Translations under genes and position numbers: made by a program
Shown: in pieces, positions 28,605-39,840 of the stretch
Position numbering within the stretch: the first letter of the stretch is position 1
Layout of the letters: each line of letters opens with the position of its first letter
NCBI GenBank assembly: GCA_033557465.1
Contig: CM066034.1
Coordinates: forward strand, 984,661,637 to 984,725,636
Length of the DNA: 64,000 nt
Origin: Ichthyophis bannanicus
Taxonomy: Eukaryota; Chordata; Amphibia; Gymnophiona; Ichthyophiidae
Reading direction: 5' to 3'
The notes under the pieces: generated by a model
Database searches by the model: none
What the model was told of the DNA's origin: nothing
The model's input: the letters and a program-made list of their open reading frames with translations, nothing else

Positions 28605-29163
28605 TTTTAATAGTGTATTCAAAGGTATACAACAAAAAAAAGATGTCTGTGCAACATAGATGAGGTAATCCGAGAAAAAAAACCCAAATATGTTCTGGAC
28701 AGGATTAATGGCATCCTTCAGTAATATTTGGTTGCATAACTCTTGGCCATGATGACAGCCTCCAAGCATTTCTTGTAGCCATCTATAAGTTTTGTACATC
28801 TGTCTGCTGGTAGTTTCTCCCTCTCTTTCAACTGCAATTATTTCCATCTCATGAATAGTTCCAGGATTCCTTTTACCAATGGCAGGTTTCAGCTCTTTCC
28901 AAAGGTTCTCGATTGGATTGAGATCAGGACTCATTGCTGGTCAGTTAAAAAAAAAAGTCAGTTTGTTCCTTTTAACCATTTGTTTTGTACATTTGGATGT
29001 ATGTTTTGGGTCATTGTCCTGCTGGAGGACCCATGACCTTCGACCCAGACCTAGCATTCTGACACTAGGTAGCACGTTTCGCTCCAAAATAGCTTCGTAG
29101 TCCTATACTTCATGATTCCTTTAATATGCTTCGTAGTCCTATACTTCAAGATTCCTTTAATAT
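28605..29163 (-). pseudogene. Tc1-type transposase, C-terminal half
   Basis: The minus strand reads, across frame breaks, a GRRSWVLQQDNDPKH-like stretch (about 29050-28960), then MSPDLNPIENLWKELKPAIG with the final catalytic Glu present (about 28934 onward), and KRNPGTIHEMEII. A 37-bp tandem duplication and several frameshifts break it. In working elements the enzyme cuts and pastes at TA sites. Confidence 0.8.
29090..29163. repeat. tandem duplication of about 37 bp inside the transposase
   Basis: GCTTCGTAGTCCTATACTTC-A-GATTCCTTTAATAT occurs twice in a row with one base difference. It duplicates the codons of a KGIMKYxTTK-like block, and the second copy ends at the Penelope insertion site. 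Confidence 0.85.
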
Positions 29164-30145
29164 ACTAAGACTGGTCGGACATTTCCTTTTAAATGGCATA
29201 CTACCTGTCTTTCTATGTTGTCTATTTATTTACTTGCCCATGTGGACTCCAATATGTAGGATGGACAATTCGTCCAATTAAGAAACGTCTTTCTGAACAT
29301 AAATCTCGTAATACTGCTGCTACTCTAACGGCTCCTTTAGTTCCTCACTGTATTCAGTTTCAGCGTATATTCACAGATTTTGCATGGTGTATTATTGATC
29401 ATGTTCCCCTTGACTCTAGAGGAGGGGATTGGGAACAACGCCTACAGTTTTTAGAGCAACGTTGGATTTTTTCCTTGAAAACCATTGCCCCTGAGGGTTT
29501 AAATTCTGAACTTGATTGGTGGAGCATTCTGACATCGTAATCTGCCTACTTTCATCATCCGTAGTTACTGACTTGAGGGTACATATAAATAACGCTGGTT
29601 TCTTTTGTGACGTCAGACGCCATCCTCTTTAGAGGAGTTTGCAGAAGTCAGAGGTGTTGTTGAAACAGACGGGGTTGAGATGTGAATATTGTATCGAATT
29701 ATCATCTAATAGATTTACTAAAATTTTTCACTTGAGAAAGGATCGGCGGATCCGAAACGCGGCGCTATGTCGTGGTGACCCTGTTTTTGGGTTAGAAGTA
29801 TCTCCAATTTCGTGTTTTGTTCAAAATCTCCCTGTGTTGAGATACGTCTCAACATTTGTCTGCTGATGTGTTTTCATTGAGTTCCAACTGCCAACTAAGT
29901 TTAAGAATTTTTTGTCTTATCATACTAATCCTTAGCATTATGGCTTTGTGGTACTTATTTGAAGTTTTGCACCTATTTATTTGCATAATTTCACTTTAAA
30001 AATTAAAAACGGGAGTGGTTTGTTATTGGAAGGGGGTTTCTCTTTCCTCTTACACAACAAACTTTCCTACATATAAATTTGTTATTAATATTAATTTTTC
30101 TTACTGTGCCTATCCTCAGTGATTTTTTGATCAGATTTATTTTTA
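29164..30145 (+). mobile_element. Penelope-like element, 5'-truncated
   Basis: It is flanked by TTTAATAT on both sides (29156-29163 and 30146-30153). It contains the GIY-YIG end of the protein and then a noncoding 3' part with GAGAAAGGATCGGCGGATCC followed by GAAACGCGG, a short stem of the kind found in Penelope 3' regions. It interrupts the Tc1-type transposase. Confidence 0.8.
29193..29540 (+). pseudogene. Penelope GIY-YIG endonuclease domain fragment
   Basis: About 110 codons are open: VVYLFTCPCGLQYVGWTIRP, then IKKRLSEHKSRN, FTDFAWCIIDHVPLD, GGDWEQRLQFLEQRWIFSLK and PEGLNSELDW. This is the C-terminal GIY-YIG nuclease of Penelope-like elements, including the CPCG Cys motif. The canonical GIY is represented by VYL and YIG by YVG; the Arg and Glu positions (RPIKKR; E of EQR) are present. 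The RT is missing by truncation, so the fragment is dead although it still reads to its stop. Confidence 0.88.
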
Positions 30146-30748
30146 TTTAATATGCTCCAAGCAAACAATTCCTGAGGCAGAAAACAGGACCACGACATTA
30201 TGGAACCTTCACCATATTTAAATGCAGGAAGGGTATTTGTTTTTCCTTATAAGCTTCATTTCTTCACCTGTGCATGGTCAAAGAGCTCAAGTTTGGTTTC
30301 ATTTGTCCAGAGAATATTTTCCCAGAAGGATTGTGGTTTCTCAAAGTGGGTTTGGGCAAAAATCAGGCGTGTCTTGTTATGTCTGTCTTTGAGCAGTGGG
30401 GTCCTTCTTGTCCTTCGCCCATGAAGTCCTCCTTTGTTGAGTGCATAACGTATGGTGTGGGTTGAAACCACCACTCCAGATTGCTCCAGATTAGCCTTAA
30501 GCTCTTTGGATATTGCATGTGTTTTTTTTCCAACAGTTTGCACTAACCTTGTATTAAATTGTCCTCTTCCCACCACGTCCTGGGAGGTTCTCGATTGTTC
30601 CATGAGTAGAAAACTTCTTAATAACATTGTGAACTGTAAACACAGGAATCCCAAGGTCTTTAGAGATGGCTTTGTACCCCTTTGAAGTTTAATGTTTGGT
30701 GATAATGGCTTTTCTGACAGTCTCAGGCAGCTTTCTTGTCTTCACCAT
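30146..30748 (-). pseudogene. Tc1-type transposase, N-terminal half
   Basis: It starts at ATG 30746-30748 (MVKTRKLPETVRKAII), then a stop. Reading resumes with a SKDLGIP-like helix-turn-helix, TSQDVVGRGQFNTRLVQTVG and THTIRYALNKGGLHGRRTRR. The first catalytic block reads ILWTNETKLELFDH, in which the Asp expected in WSDETK is Asn, so the DDE triad is already broken. The domain order (two helix-turn-helix motifs, then the catalytic core) is normal. Confidence 0.85.
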
Positions 30749-30945
30749 TGTGAAAATGGAACAGGGATTGAATGTGGCCACTTGAAACATTAGAGCCATC
30801 ATTCATTGGTTGATTCAAATCATGTGAGCACTGACAATTGATCACAGGTGCATCTCATTTTTACTGTAATGGGAATGTGGTTCTTCTGTTCAAACTGGTT
30901 TGAATTGTTTTTAACGGTGCCAATGTTCATTTCCTGACAATGTCC

Positions 30946-33099
30946 CAGTTTTTATATGGTTTCCTTCTATTGTCCTTTTAATTGATTTTGTTTTATTTGA
31001 GTCTTTTATGTGTCAAATATGTGTGCATATATAGTCCAAAGCCACATTGGCCACTTTTTGTTTTTCAGGCGATATCGGACATTAAGGAGTTGAACGGCAA
31101 GGGTGCCAATAATGTTGACCTCAACTGTATATGTGCAACAGAAAACAGCATTGCCAGTTTTGTAAGCTGTCAGTTTTCCAAGTTAGAATTTTAAAGATAT
31201 TAAGGTCACTCTCTCTCTCTCTCTCTCTGTATGAAGCAGCAATTTATAAAGCTCTCATCATTGGGACAGGATTACTGCTACCTCTCTAGTTTATATAGCC
31301 ACTGTTAAGGATCTAATCTGATGTCCCCCTCCGGCAGTACATGACTTTTCAGTATATTGCTGACACTTCACAGCTTCTTTTCATAACCATTGAAAAGATT
31401 TAAACTCAAATCCCGGGTTTTCCCCCTAGCTTGCTATGATCTAATTACTAACTCAAACACTCTCACAGATTGAAAACACGATTAATCTTTGAATTCAGGC
31501 TACACTACAATTTTGCCATTAAACAGCTTGTGAAAGGTATTAATTCTCTGCAAATGACTTGTTTAGGGTGTGCTTACAGCTGAAACAAATCGTGTTAAGA
31601 TCACCTTTTCTTAAAATATTTAATAGTAATAGAGAGGAAACATGCACATTAATGATTGTACTGTATATTTACTAGTATCGGAGAAAAATAGCCTATGCCC
31701 ACTAAGGGGCTAATTTTATTATACACAAGATATAAGAGGTTTATGCATAGAAATGGTTTCTTTTAAAATGGAGCATGTCGACTAAAGTGCGCTAAAGGTT
31801 GGCTCATTAATGTGCATTAGGTGGCAAAAAAGTTAGTGTGGGCAGTGTTGGGTACCTGCAGTAACTGTTGGGGGAGTTCCTGGCATGTTGCCATGCTGTT
31901 AAGGCAGGGGGCAGCACATCACTGCACCACCCATACCTACTTCAGCATTGATGATTAGTGTGTGCTAATGGTGCCTGCACGGTGTGCAGTCAATGCCAAG
32001 TCCCCACCCCATTGGGCGCTAAGCAGTTAGCACGGGAGTTTTGTAGTGGCATCCAGTAAACTTTAGCACGGGACTCTAATCGTTCGCATGCTTTAGTAAG
32101 CATGTCATTTAATGTGGGGAGAAGTATGCACATAGTACCGTTTTGCATATGCTGACACCTATGACAAGCAAAAGCAGAGGTAGTGTTGGGACTGGATGTA
32201 CTCAGGAAACTATTTAGCATGTAAAGTGCTTTTATAAAACTACCTCATGCTTAAAATGACGTGCTGTGCAATGAAGTATATTCAGGGGAGGAGCGCGGGC
32301 GGAGTTGGGAGTTACACTTTCTTCCAAGCAGGCATAAATGTCTGCAGCTTCAATATAGGTGCAATTTATAAGATAAGTACCTATGTGTCTCTAGAAAATA
32401 GACTAAAAATAGGTGTTTCTCCGCCTCCAAACCTATAATAAAATTACCCTGCACATGTGTAAATTTTGTATGCACTAAATAGCAAGTGTAAATGTTTGTG
32501 GGTACTTTCGATGGGAGGATTTTGATAGGAAAGTATATGTGCATGCTTTCCCTTGGAGAATTGGTGTCACTTACGTGTGCATGTGCTGGATTAACAAATT
32601 AGGAAGCTCTTTGTTAAACTACCCTTAACTTCTATTGTGGTACATGAGAACGCTTGTGGCTTCCTTCCACTCTTTGACAATGCTCAGTACTTCCAAATCC
32701 TTCTAAAAGTACAAAAAGATTATCTATAGTTGGTTTAAAGTATTTAAAGGAATCCCTTCTGAAAATACAATCATCCTTTTCTTTTCTTTTTTTTTTAGGG
32801 AAAAATAAAAGTCTCTCGGTTCATCTACTTAAATTAAGATCAGTATAATTTCTAAAATACACAACCTAGGTAAATGACAAATAGATTTCAGGGAGCACGC
32901 TATTTATTTTTCCTTTCTTTGGACGTCACTGATGGATTTCTAATGCTTAGCAGGATGTGAAGCCGTGCTCAGAGCCAGGGTGGCGCTGCCAGCTCTTTCA
33001 ATGGTGGCATTACATGGTGAATCAACTGGCAAGAGTTTGCATATTCCATTCCTATGACGTTGTATAAACAATTTAGTTTTCTATCTCCTAAGAAACGAA
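30946..33099. other. no recognisable gene; AT-rich spacer
   Basis: It includes a (CT)n run at 31208-31229. The region around 31700-32620, with phrases such as TTTTATTATACAC and its near inverse, looks like old repetitive DNA; similar wording recurs at 39945-40110 and 60400-60530. I cannot name it. Confidence 0.45.
31208..31229. repeat. (CT)n microsatellite
   Basis: An uninterrupted CT dinucleotide run. Confidence 0.9.
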
Positions 33100-33222
33100 G
33101 ACAGGCACGGCAAGCTATTTCCGGTCTCGTCTCACTATGAAAACTCAGGATTTAGTTACATCAATCCACAGGGTTGCCAGGAGCTCACACTGACTCAATG
33201 GCACACAACAACAACAACAACA
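33100..33222 (+). mobile_element. SINE with an RTE-type 3' tail (fragment)
   Basis: It ends in AGGGTTGCCAGGAGCTCACA followed by CTGACTCAATGGCACACAAC and (AAC)n. The 'GGGTYGCCAxGAGT ... GACTyGAyGGCAC' wording plus an ACA-type tail is the known 3' end shared by RTE/BovB LINEs and the SINEs they mobilise. I found no clear tRNA head upstream. Confidence 0.5.
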
Positions 33223-33839
33223 AAGATCACTGAACAGTAAGGGGACAGTTCTCCAATCGTCCTCGCTGGGTCAAAGGTTGTGCGTGCTTTTCAGCCGTGG
33301 GCTTCACACCAGTTCTTATTTTGGAAGAGTGCATGTACCATCACTTTGAAATTTGCAGCAGATACAAAGCACAGATATGATTTTGTTTAAAACAAATAGG
33401 AAACAACATTTCCTATTTCGTGTAATGAAAACCCCCCCATCATTTTGTCTGCTTTTTCTTCTTTCGTTTACAGTAGCAACAGCCCCATAGCCCCCCCCCT
33501 CCCCGTCCCAGTCCTTTTCTCCTTTCCCTTTGTTTCTGATTAAACTTGTTGACAAATATTTTTCTTTAAAATGCCACAGGAGTGCCCTATTCCTCCTTCC
33601 TCAGATTACCTCCCTACCTTTTACCTCATAACGAACGCCATAAGGTCTTGAGGGGGCAGGAGCAAATACCAGTCCTCCTTGCCCTGTCTGTTTCATATGC
33701 CAAAATGGCCCCATTCTTTCTTGAATTAAGGTACTGTCCTAGTCTCTCTGACCTCTGCTAGGAGGCTGTGTCGCACATCTACAACACTTGCCTTAAATAA
33801 ATGTTTCAGCATATTACTCCTGTCTCTACCTCCTTTTTC
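33223..33839. other. no recognisable feature
   Basis: About 600 bp with a C-run at about 33490. The single open frame on the minus strand (33316-33555) has no domain. Confidence 0.4.
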
Positions 33840-36360
33840 CTTCATCCTATGCACCCTTGTTGCAGAACTTTCTTTCATTGAAAGAGGCTCTCCTCCAATG
33901 CATTTATGCCACTGAGGTATTCAAATATCTCTGTCTTATCATCCCTCTCCTGCCTTTCTTCCATAGTATACATATTGAGATATTTTAGTCTGTCCCCATA
34001 TGCCTTATAATGAAGATCACTGGCCATTTTAGTAGCTGCCTTCTGCACTGACTTCATCCTGTTAATATCTTTTTGAAGGTGTGATCTCCAGAATTGCACA
34101 CATTATTCCAGAGGTCTCACCAAAGATTTATACAGAGGTACTATCACTGCCTTCTTTCTGCTAGCCATTCTTCTCCCTGTGCACCCAAGCACCCTTCTGG
34201 CTTTCACTGTCACCTTTTCTACCTGTTCAGCCACCCAGGTCCGGAAATAATCATCCCAGGTCTAGCTCTTCTTTTCGTGGAAGAAGTACTTCACCACCCA
34301 TATGCTGTTCTGTTCCCTTGGATTTTTGCAGTACAAATGTTTGACCCTGCATTTTTTTTTTAGCATCAACTCTCAGCTGCCAAATTCTCAATCATTATTC
34401 AAGCTTCACTAGATCCCTGCTCATATTATCTACACCTTCCAGGTTGTCTACTGTATTGCAGATTTTGGTATCATCTGCCAAAAGGCAAATCTTACCAGAC
34501 AGCGCTTCTTCAGTATCACTTACAAAAATGTTAAGAATCAGACTAAGGACATATCCCTTTGGCACACCTATGGTAACATCCTTCAAAGACTGAACTCCAT
34601 TTACCTGTACTGTTTGTTGCCTCCCACTCAACCAGTTTCTAACAGTCACTTTAGGATCCATACCTAGGGTGCTCAATTTATTTATTTTTCCTCTGTGGAA
34701 CAGTGTCTCTAGCACTTTCTCCTAAGTTGAACTCTGGCCACCCAGTCAATGAAATTAATCAGATTTGTCTGATAAGACCTGCATAGTAAAACCATGCTGC
34801 TTCAAATCCTTCAGTCTATTGTATTCCAGAAACTTCACTGTCCTCTGTTTTAGCAGTGTTTCATTAAATTTCCTCACACAGAAGTCGCATCAACTACCTG
34901 TAGTTCCGAACCTTATCCTTACTTCCACTTTTGTTTAATGAGACTACATGCACGCTTCTCCAGTCTTCCGAGATCACTCACGACTCTAAAGAAACATTGC
35001 AAAGGTCAGAGTTGGAGCTGCCAGAACTTCCCCTAAGTTCCTTCAATATTTTCAGATGTATATGTATCAGGCCCAATCATTTTGTCTACTTGTAGTTCAG
35101 CTAGCTCCTCACAAACAGTCTTCTGAAAATCTTTCAAAATTCACCTCGCTTCTGTTCCTATTTGTTTTCATTTTCTGAGGTCCTATCCCTGACCCTTCAT
35201 CTGTGAACACAGAACAGAAATATTTGTTAAGCAGTTTTGCTTTATCCTCCTCAGTTTCTACATATTCCTTCCCTTCACCCTTGAGTCTGACAGTGCCACT
35301 TTTGCGCTTCCTTCTGTCACTAACATACCTGAAAAATGTTTTGTCCTCCTACTGTACTGCATTGGCTATTTTTTCTTCCATTTATATCTTTGCTTTTCTG
35401 ACTATTTTCCTAGCTTCTCTTAGCTTTTACAAATATTGATGCTTGTCTTTCTCTTTCTGTCATCTCTTATATTTTATGAAGGCCACTTTCTTTTTCCTTT
35501 CCCATTCATAGTGGCCTTGTTTTCCTTTTACAGTTATTTACTTTCTTAAGAAAGAGGTTCATTGCCCTTAAAATATCTCCTTTGGGTTTTGCCCACTGCT
35601 TTTCTAGATCCACCCAGTTATTCCTATTTAGCTAACAACTCCTTGAAGTATTTTCTCATCTTGACAGTTTTCCTGAAGTCCAGGACCCTCACTTTTGAAT
35701 TAACTATCTCAGTCCTTGTCCTGATACTGAACCACACCATCCACTGATCATTAGATGCAAGATGATCACTCACTATAATATCAGAAACACCGTCACCCAT
35801 TTGTAAGCACAAGGCCCAGTATGTCCTCCTCCCATGTGGGTTTGGTTACAAGTTGCTAGAATAGTTTGCTCTGTAGATAATCTAGGATCTCTTTAACTCT
35901 GGATGATACTGCAGCAGCATCCAGCATACTGACATCGCCTATCTTTAGTACTTCTTTTTTCATAGCAATACTGTGAAAGTCTTCAATGAAATCTCTTTCT
36001 AGTTCTTCTGTCTATGAAGGAGGTCTAAATATCACTTCATTGCAAATGTATGCTTCATGCCCTCTTTCCATTTTAACCCACAGGGCTGCCGCCTTCTGCT
36101 GTAAGCGCTGCAATTCTGTTGCTTTAATAGTATGTTTTACATATAATGCCACCCCTCTTCCCTTTGCTTCCTAGCCTGTCCTTCCAGACATTGCTTCTTC
36201 TTGAACCCTGTCTCTGTGACCACACTAAATCTAAGTTGGCCTCTTCTATAAAAGCCTCAAGATCCAGAATCTTATTTTTCCATACTAGGGACATTAATAC
36301 ACATCGCTTTCAGTTGTTGACTTTTTTTTCTCATTTCTACAAAGGTATTTAATGTTTTAC
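33840..36360 (-). mobile_element. CR1-type LINE, highly decayed (second subfamily)
   Basis: The minus strand carries a whole ORF2 order in many broken frames. Near 36360-35800 are endonuclease scraps. At about 35440-35160 there is a linker with KIVRKAKIK, TFFRYVSDRRKRKSGTVRLK and DKAKLLNKYFCSVFTDEG. RT lies at about 34715-34395 and the C-terminal block at 34099-33860. It differs in wording from CR1 copy A, so it is a different and older subfamily. Truncated at 36360. Confidence 0.75.
33860..34715 (-). pseudogene. CR1 RT and C-terminal fragment
   Basis: 34715-34395 reads DPKVTVRNWLSGRQQTVQVN, VPKGYVLSLILNIFVSD and ICLLADDTKICNTV, so motif C is LADD. 34099-33875 reads MQFWRSHLQKDINRMKSVQK, ATKMASDLHY and RLKYLNMYTMEERQER. 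Frames are broken between the two parts. Confidence 0.75.
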
Positions 36361-36409
36361 TTACCTGAGTGCTTCTACTCCCTGATTTGATTTCTTTGAC
36401 TGGATGACC

Positions 36410-37325
36410 AGAGAATTGGATCGGGAGAAAGGCACTATATGTGGTGTACTTAAAGTAGATTTCAGCAAGTCTTATGAAATGGTTCCAGATTTGTGATTTA
36501 TAAAATATACTGAATGCCCTTGGGATAGACTCTAAAGTAAATGACTAAGAAAGAAATTGGTTAAGTGGGTGGCACCAGAGGATGCTAGTAAATGGAGTTC
36601 ACTCCTGAAAAAAGGGCGTTAGTGTGCCTCAGGGATTGTTCCTCGGTCGTGTTTTTAACATTTTTGTAAGTGATATTGCAGAAGGTCTGTCAGTAAAGGT
36701 ATGCCCCATTGCCGGATGATACCAAAATCTGCAACAGGTTAGCCACCCTGGAAGGTGTGGATAACATGAGAAGGATCTAGGGAAGCTTGAAGAGCGGTTG
36801 ACAGTTTCGCAGCTAAGATTTAATGGTAAATACAAGATAATGCATTTGGGCTGCAAAAACTTAAGGGAGCAGTACAATATAGGGAGTGAAGTATTCAGTG
36901 CACAAAAGAAGAGCAGGACCAACAGCCAGAATGATGTTTGGGTGCATAGGCAGAGAAATGGCCAGCAGAAAAAAGATAGTAATAGTACCTTTGTACAAAT
37001 CTCTAGTGAGACCTCATTTGGAATACCATGTACAATTCTAGAGACTGCACCTTAAAAAGGATATAAACAGGATGGAGTCAGTCCAGAGGTTGGCTACTAG
37101 TGTGGTAAGTGGACTTTAACATAAGGTATAAAGTCATAGGCTTAAATATCTCAATATGTGTATGTTGAAGGAAAGATGGGAAAGTGGAGATATGATAGAC
37201 ATTTAACTACCTCCGTGGAATAAATGCATAGGAGATGGCCCTCTTCTGGTTGAAAGAAAGCTTTGAAATGAGAGGATCACAAGATGGTGAAAGGGGATAG
37301 AGTCGGGAGTAATCTGGGGAACTGT
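36410..37325 (+). pseudogene. CR1-type LINE fragment, RT to C-terminus
   Basis: It starts at RT motif A (VLKVDFSKSYEMVP) and passes PDDTKICNRLATLEGVDNM and KLEERLTVSQLRFNGKYKIMH. It ends in an [17 protein letters not shown] segment and a GDRVGSNLGN-like C-terminus. Many stops and frameshifts. It lies head-to-head with the minus-strand copy at 33840-36360, but the two overlap in element coordinates, so they are separate insertions and not one inverted copy. Confidence 0.7.
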
Positions 37326-37440
37326 GTTAGAGAGGGCATTGAGTCACAAAGGATTAAAGTTTGCAGGAAACAAAATTTGCTGTAGAATCTCTATGGATTG
37401 AAATCCCATGTAAAAAGGGGAAGACAATGGCAGTAGAGAT
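37326..37440 (+). pseudogene. CR1 endonuclease scrap
   Basis: It repeats, with changes, the text at 38700-38815 (TGAGTCACAAAGRATTAAAG to AAAAAGGGGAAG). It is therefore a piece of the same subfamily as copies A and B, placed just upstream of an L2-type insertion. Confidence 0.7.
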
Positions 37441-38110
37441 GTATTTATTTATTTAGACTGATTTAGTATACCACTTTATCATTAAATCAAAGCGGTTTAG
37501 CACATCAACAATCAAGATAATTGTGTGGTCAGTAGCATGCAGTGGGAGATTAAGAAGAGTGATGTGGAGTGCAGAGTGCTAGATTTTACCGGTGAGCTAT
37601 ATACAAAGTGAGCAATATACATATATACAAGATTAGAGCCATGTACAAAGGTGATCTAAGATCAGGACCTACAGAGTGTTGTAGTTACTGCACATAGGAG
37701 TCAGTTCAGGTGAAGTCCTTGTAGTGTTCTGTAAATAGAGTTGTTTTAAGCAGCTTTCTGAAGTCCTTGAGGTCTTTGGTTGATCTTAGATGGTCGGGGA
37801 GAGAGTTCCATAGGGCGGGCGCTGCCAGGGAAAGTGCCCTTCTTGATGTGGCCTGTTTTGTTTTGGCGAATTCATTTGGTGGGCTGATGGTGTCCAAGGT
37901 TCCTTTTCTTGGTCTTATGCTGCGGTCGGTTTTAATGAGTGGTTGTAGGCTGTTAGCTGAGAGGTTGCGTATTATTTTGAAAATGTTTATAAGTACTTTG
38001 AAACAGATTCGAGAGCTGATTGGGAGCCAGTACAGGTGGTACAGGATGGGAGTAATGTGGTCCTGTCCTGAGCAATCTGTTATGATGCTTGCGGCGGTGT
38101 TCTATCGACT
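37441..38110 (-). mobile_element. L2-type LINE 3' fragment
   Basis: The A/T tail lies at 37443-37456 beside, on the minus strand, AAACCGCTTTGATTTAATGA and GTGGTATACTAAATCAGTCT, the 'CCGCTTTGA' version of the L2-type 3' signature. The coding part (37897-37706) reads AKTKQATSRRALSLAAPALW, NSLPDHLRSTKDLKDFRKLL. It is truncated 5' near 38110. Confidence 0.8.
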
Positions 38111-38472
38111 CCAATGTCTATTGTTGGTTTCACTTACTTGTTTGTAGGAAGAAAGAGAAACAGACATTCAAGTCTGGGTCAGTTATGTTAATGACTGATA
38201 GTCAGACCTTCATGGACAAGGGGTTATGACGGGTTTGTGGAGAAATGTTTACTATAAGGTTACATAGGCAAAGTTGAAATATGCATTATTTGCATTGTAG
38301 TTGTGTTACCTCTCGGCTATTATGTGTCTGTATTCAGAGGACTTGTTTATCCCTGTGCCTTGAGTGAGAACGGTGGGGGGGGGGGCACTTTGAGATTAAC
38401 AAGGTTAACCGGGCTTAGTCTGCCAGATATTTAGAACCAATGGAAGCATCCTAGACTTGTAGCCAATTTAAT

Positions 38473-39189
38473 ATGAATAAAATACAGTCTCTAAACTGCT
38501 TGTATGCAAATGCTAGAAGTCTAAAAAATAAGATGGGAGACTTCGAATGTATCACACTAAATGAGAGGTTAGATATGATTCGTATCTCAGAGACATGGTG
38601 GAAGGAGGACAACCAAAGGGACACTGTGATATCTGGGTACAAACTATATCATAATGATAGAGCTGATCAAATTGGTGGAAGGGTTGCGCTCTATGTTAGA
38701 AAGGTATTGAGTCACAAAGAATTAAAGTTTTGCATGAAACAAAATTTGCTGTAGAATCTCTATGAATTGAAATTCCATGTAAAAAGGGGAAGGCGATGGT
38801 AGTGGGGGTGTACTATCGACCGCCTGGCCAGAATGAACAAATGGATGATTAAATGCTCAAAGAAATCAGGGAAGCTAACAAACGTTACAACACAGTAATA
38901 ATAATGGGTGATTTCAATTACCCCAGTATTGGTCAATGTCACAGCAGGACATGCTAAGGAGATAAAGTTTCTAAATGAAATAAATGATTGCTTCTTAGAG
39001 CAGCTGGTTCATGAACCTACCAGAGGGGAAGCAATTTTGGACCTAGTCCTTAGTGGAACACCAGATCTAGTGCAAGAGATAAGGGTGTTTGGGTCACTTG
39101 GCAATAATGATCATAGCATGATCGCGTTTGATTTAGTTAATGGAGGAGGGATGGTAAGGAAATCCACAGTGCTATCTTTTAACTTTTGA
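38473..39189 (+). pseudogene. CR1 ORF2 endonuclease (copy B)
   Basis: It starts at ATG 38473: NKIQSLNCLYANARSLKNKM, LDMIRISETWWKED and VISGYKLYHN. A stop follows NLL near 38752. Reading then resumes as a YYRPPGQNEQ-like stretch, an IMGDFNYP-like block in a shifted frame, and LSGTPDLVQEIRVFGSLGNNDHSMIAF. The endonuclease N, E, Y, DxN and the final D-H pair can all be found, but in three frames. Confidence 0.85.
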
Positions 39190-39271
39190 AAAGCAGACTA
39201 TGATAAAATGAGGAAAAAAAGCTAAGAAAAAACTAAAAGGAGCAGTTGCAAAGGTTAAAGATTTACATCAA

Positions 39272-39569
39272 GGGAGGAGGAGTAGCCTAGTGGTTGGGGC
39301 AAGGTACTTCAGGCCGGAAGGTCGGAGGTTCAAATCCCACTAGAGGACAGCAACCTTGGGCCGGAAGGACTGGGGTTTCTAGTCCCACAGATGCTCCTTG
39401 TGGTCTTGGGCAAGCCACTTAACCCTCCATTGCCCATGTTCCCTGTAAGTATTAGTGTATGTGTCTCATATCCCCGCGTGTTAAATGTATCCCCCAATTG
39501 TGTTGTGACCGCTTTGATTGAAGGATAAGGCGGTATACAAAACTGTCTAAATAAATAAATAAATAAATA
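39272..39569 (+). mobile_element. CORE-SINE, tail type 1
   Basis: The tRNA-like head has box A TAGCCTAGTGG and box B GGTTCAAATCCC. The middle part (CTTGTGGTCTTGGGCAAGCC then ACTTAACCCTCC) is the CORE domain known from MIR-type SINEs. The tail, GACCGCTTTGATTGAAGGAT then GGCGGTATACAAAACTGTCT and AAATAAAT units, matches the L2-type LINE 3' end at 37441. It would be transcribed by RNA polymerase III and mobilised by that LINE. Confidence 0.92.
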
Positions 39570-39570
39570 A

Positions 39571-39840
39571 AAATACTATATTGGAAGCCCAGACCAGCTG
39601 TATTCCACGCTTTAAGAAAAGTGGAAGGAAGTCCAAAAAACTGCCAGCATGGTTTAAAGGTGAGGTCAGAGAGACTGTTGCCAAAAAAGCATATTTCAGG
39701 AAATGGAAAAAAGAACCAAATGACGAAAACTGGAAACAGCACATGCACTTGCAAGTTAAATGCAAGGAATTGATAAGGCAGGCAAAGAGAGAATTTGAGA
39801 AGAAGCTTGCTGTGGAAGGAAAAATGCATAATAAAGACTT
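39571..39840 (+). pseudogene. CR1 ORF2 post-endonuclease linker (copy B)
   Basis: It reads EAQTSCIPRFKKSGRKSKKL, FRKWKKEPNDENWKQH and KELIRQAKREFEKKLAVEGK in an open frame. The CR1 text then stops at 'AATAAAGACTT', where a SINE fragment begins. Confidence 0.85.

Larger units (their letters stand above)
28390..30945 (-). mobile_element. Tc1/mariner-type DNA transposon, inactive, with a nested insertion
   Basis: A Tc1-type transposase lies on the minus strand in two halves (30748-30146 and 29163-28605), separated by a Penelope-like insertion. Inverse ends are weakly visible: the inverse of GATCAATACTATTGACACC (about 28401-28419) resembles GGTGCCAATGTTCATTTCC (about 30915). An L2-type tail is lodged near the left end. 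Ends are approximate. Confidence 0.75.
38111..39840 (+). mobile_element. CR1-type LINE (copy B), 5' half
   Basis: It starts at about the same point as copy A does at 12421. It includes the 5' UTR with its G-run (38371-38383), the endonuclease and the following linker, and stops within the linker at 39840. A CORE-SINE sits in it at 39272-39569; CR1 sequence resumes after the SINE with about 15 bp missing relative to copy A. Confidence 0.85.

Noticed and set aside
33840..37325. a single CR1 with a 5' inversion (twin priming)
   Set aside because: The plus- and minus-strand parts both contain the RT and C-terminus, so they overlap in element coordinates and must be two copies.
37441..38110. continuation of CR1 copy B to the left
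   Set aside because: The segment is an L2-type LINE on the opposite strand; only the scrap at 37326-37440 is CR1.
39283..39345. possible tRNA gene (box A and box B present)
   Set aside because: The same head, CORE and LINE-type tail recur at 45837 and 49589, so this is a SINE; no intact tRNA cloverleaf was found.
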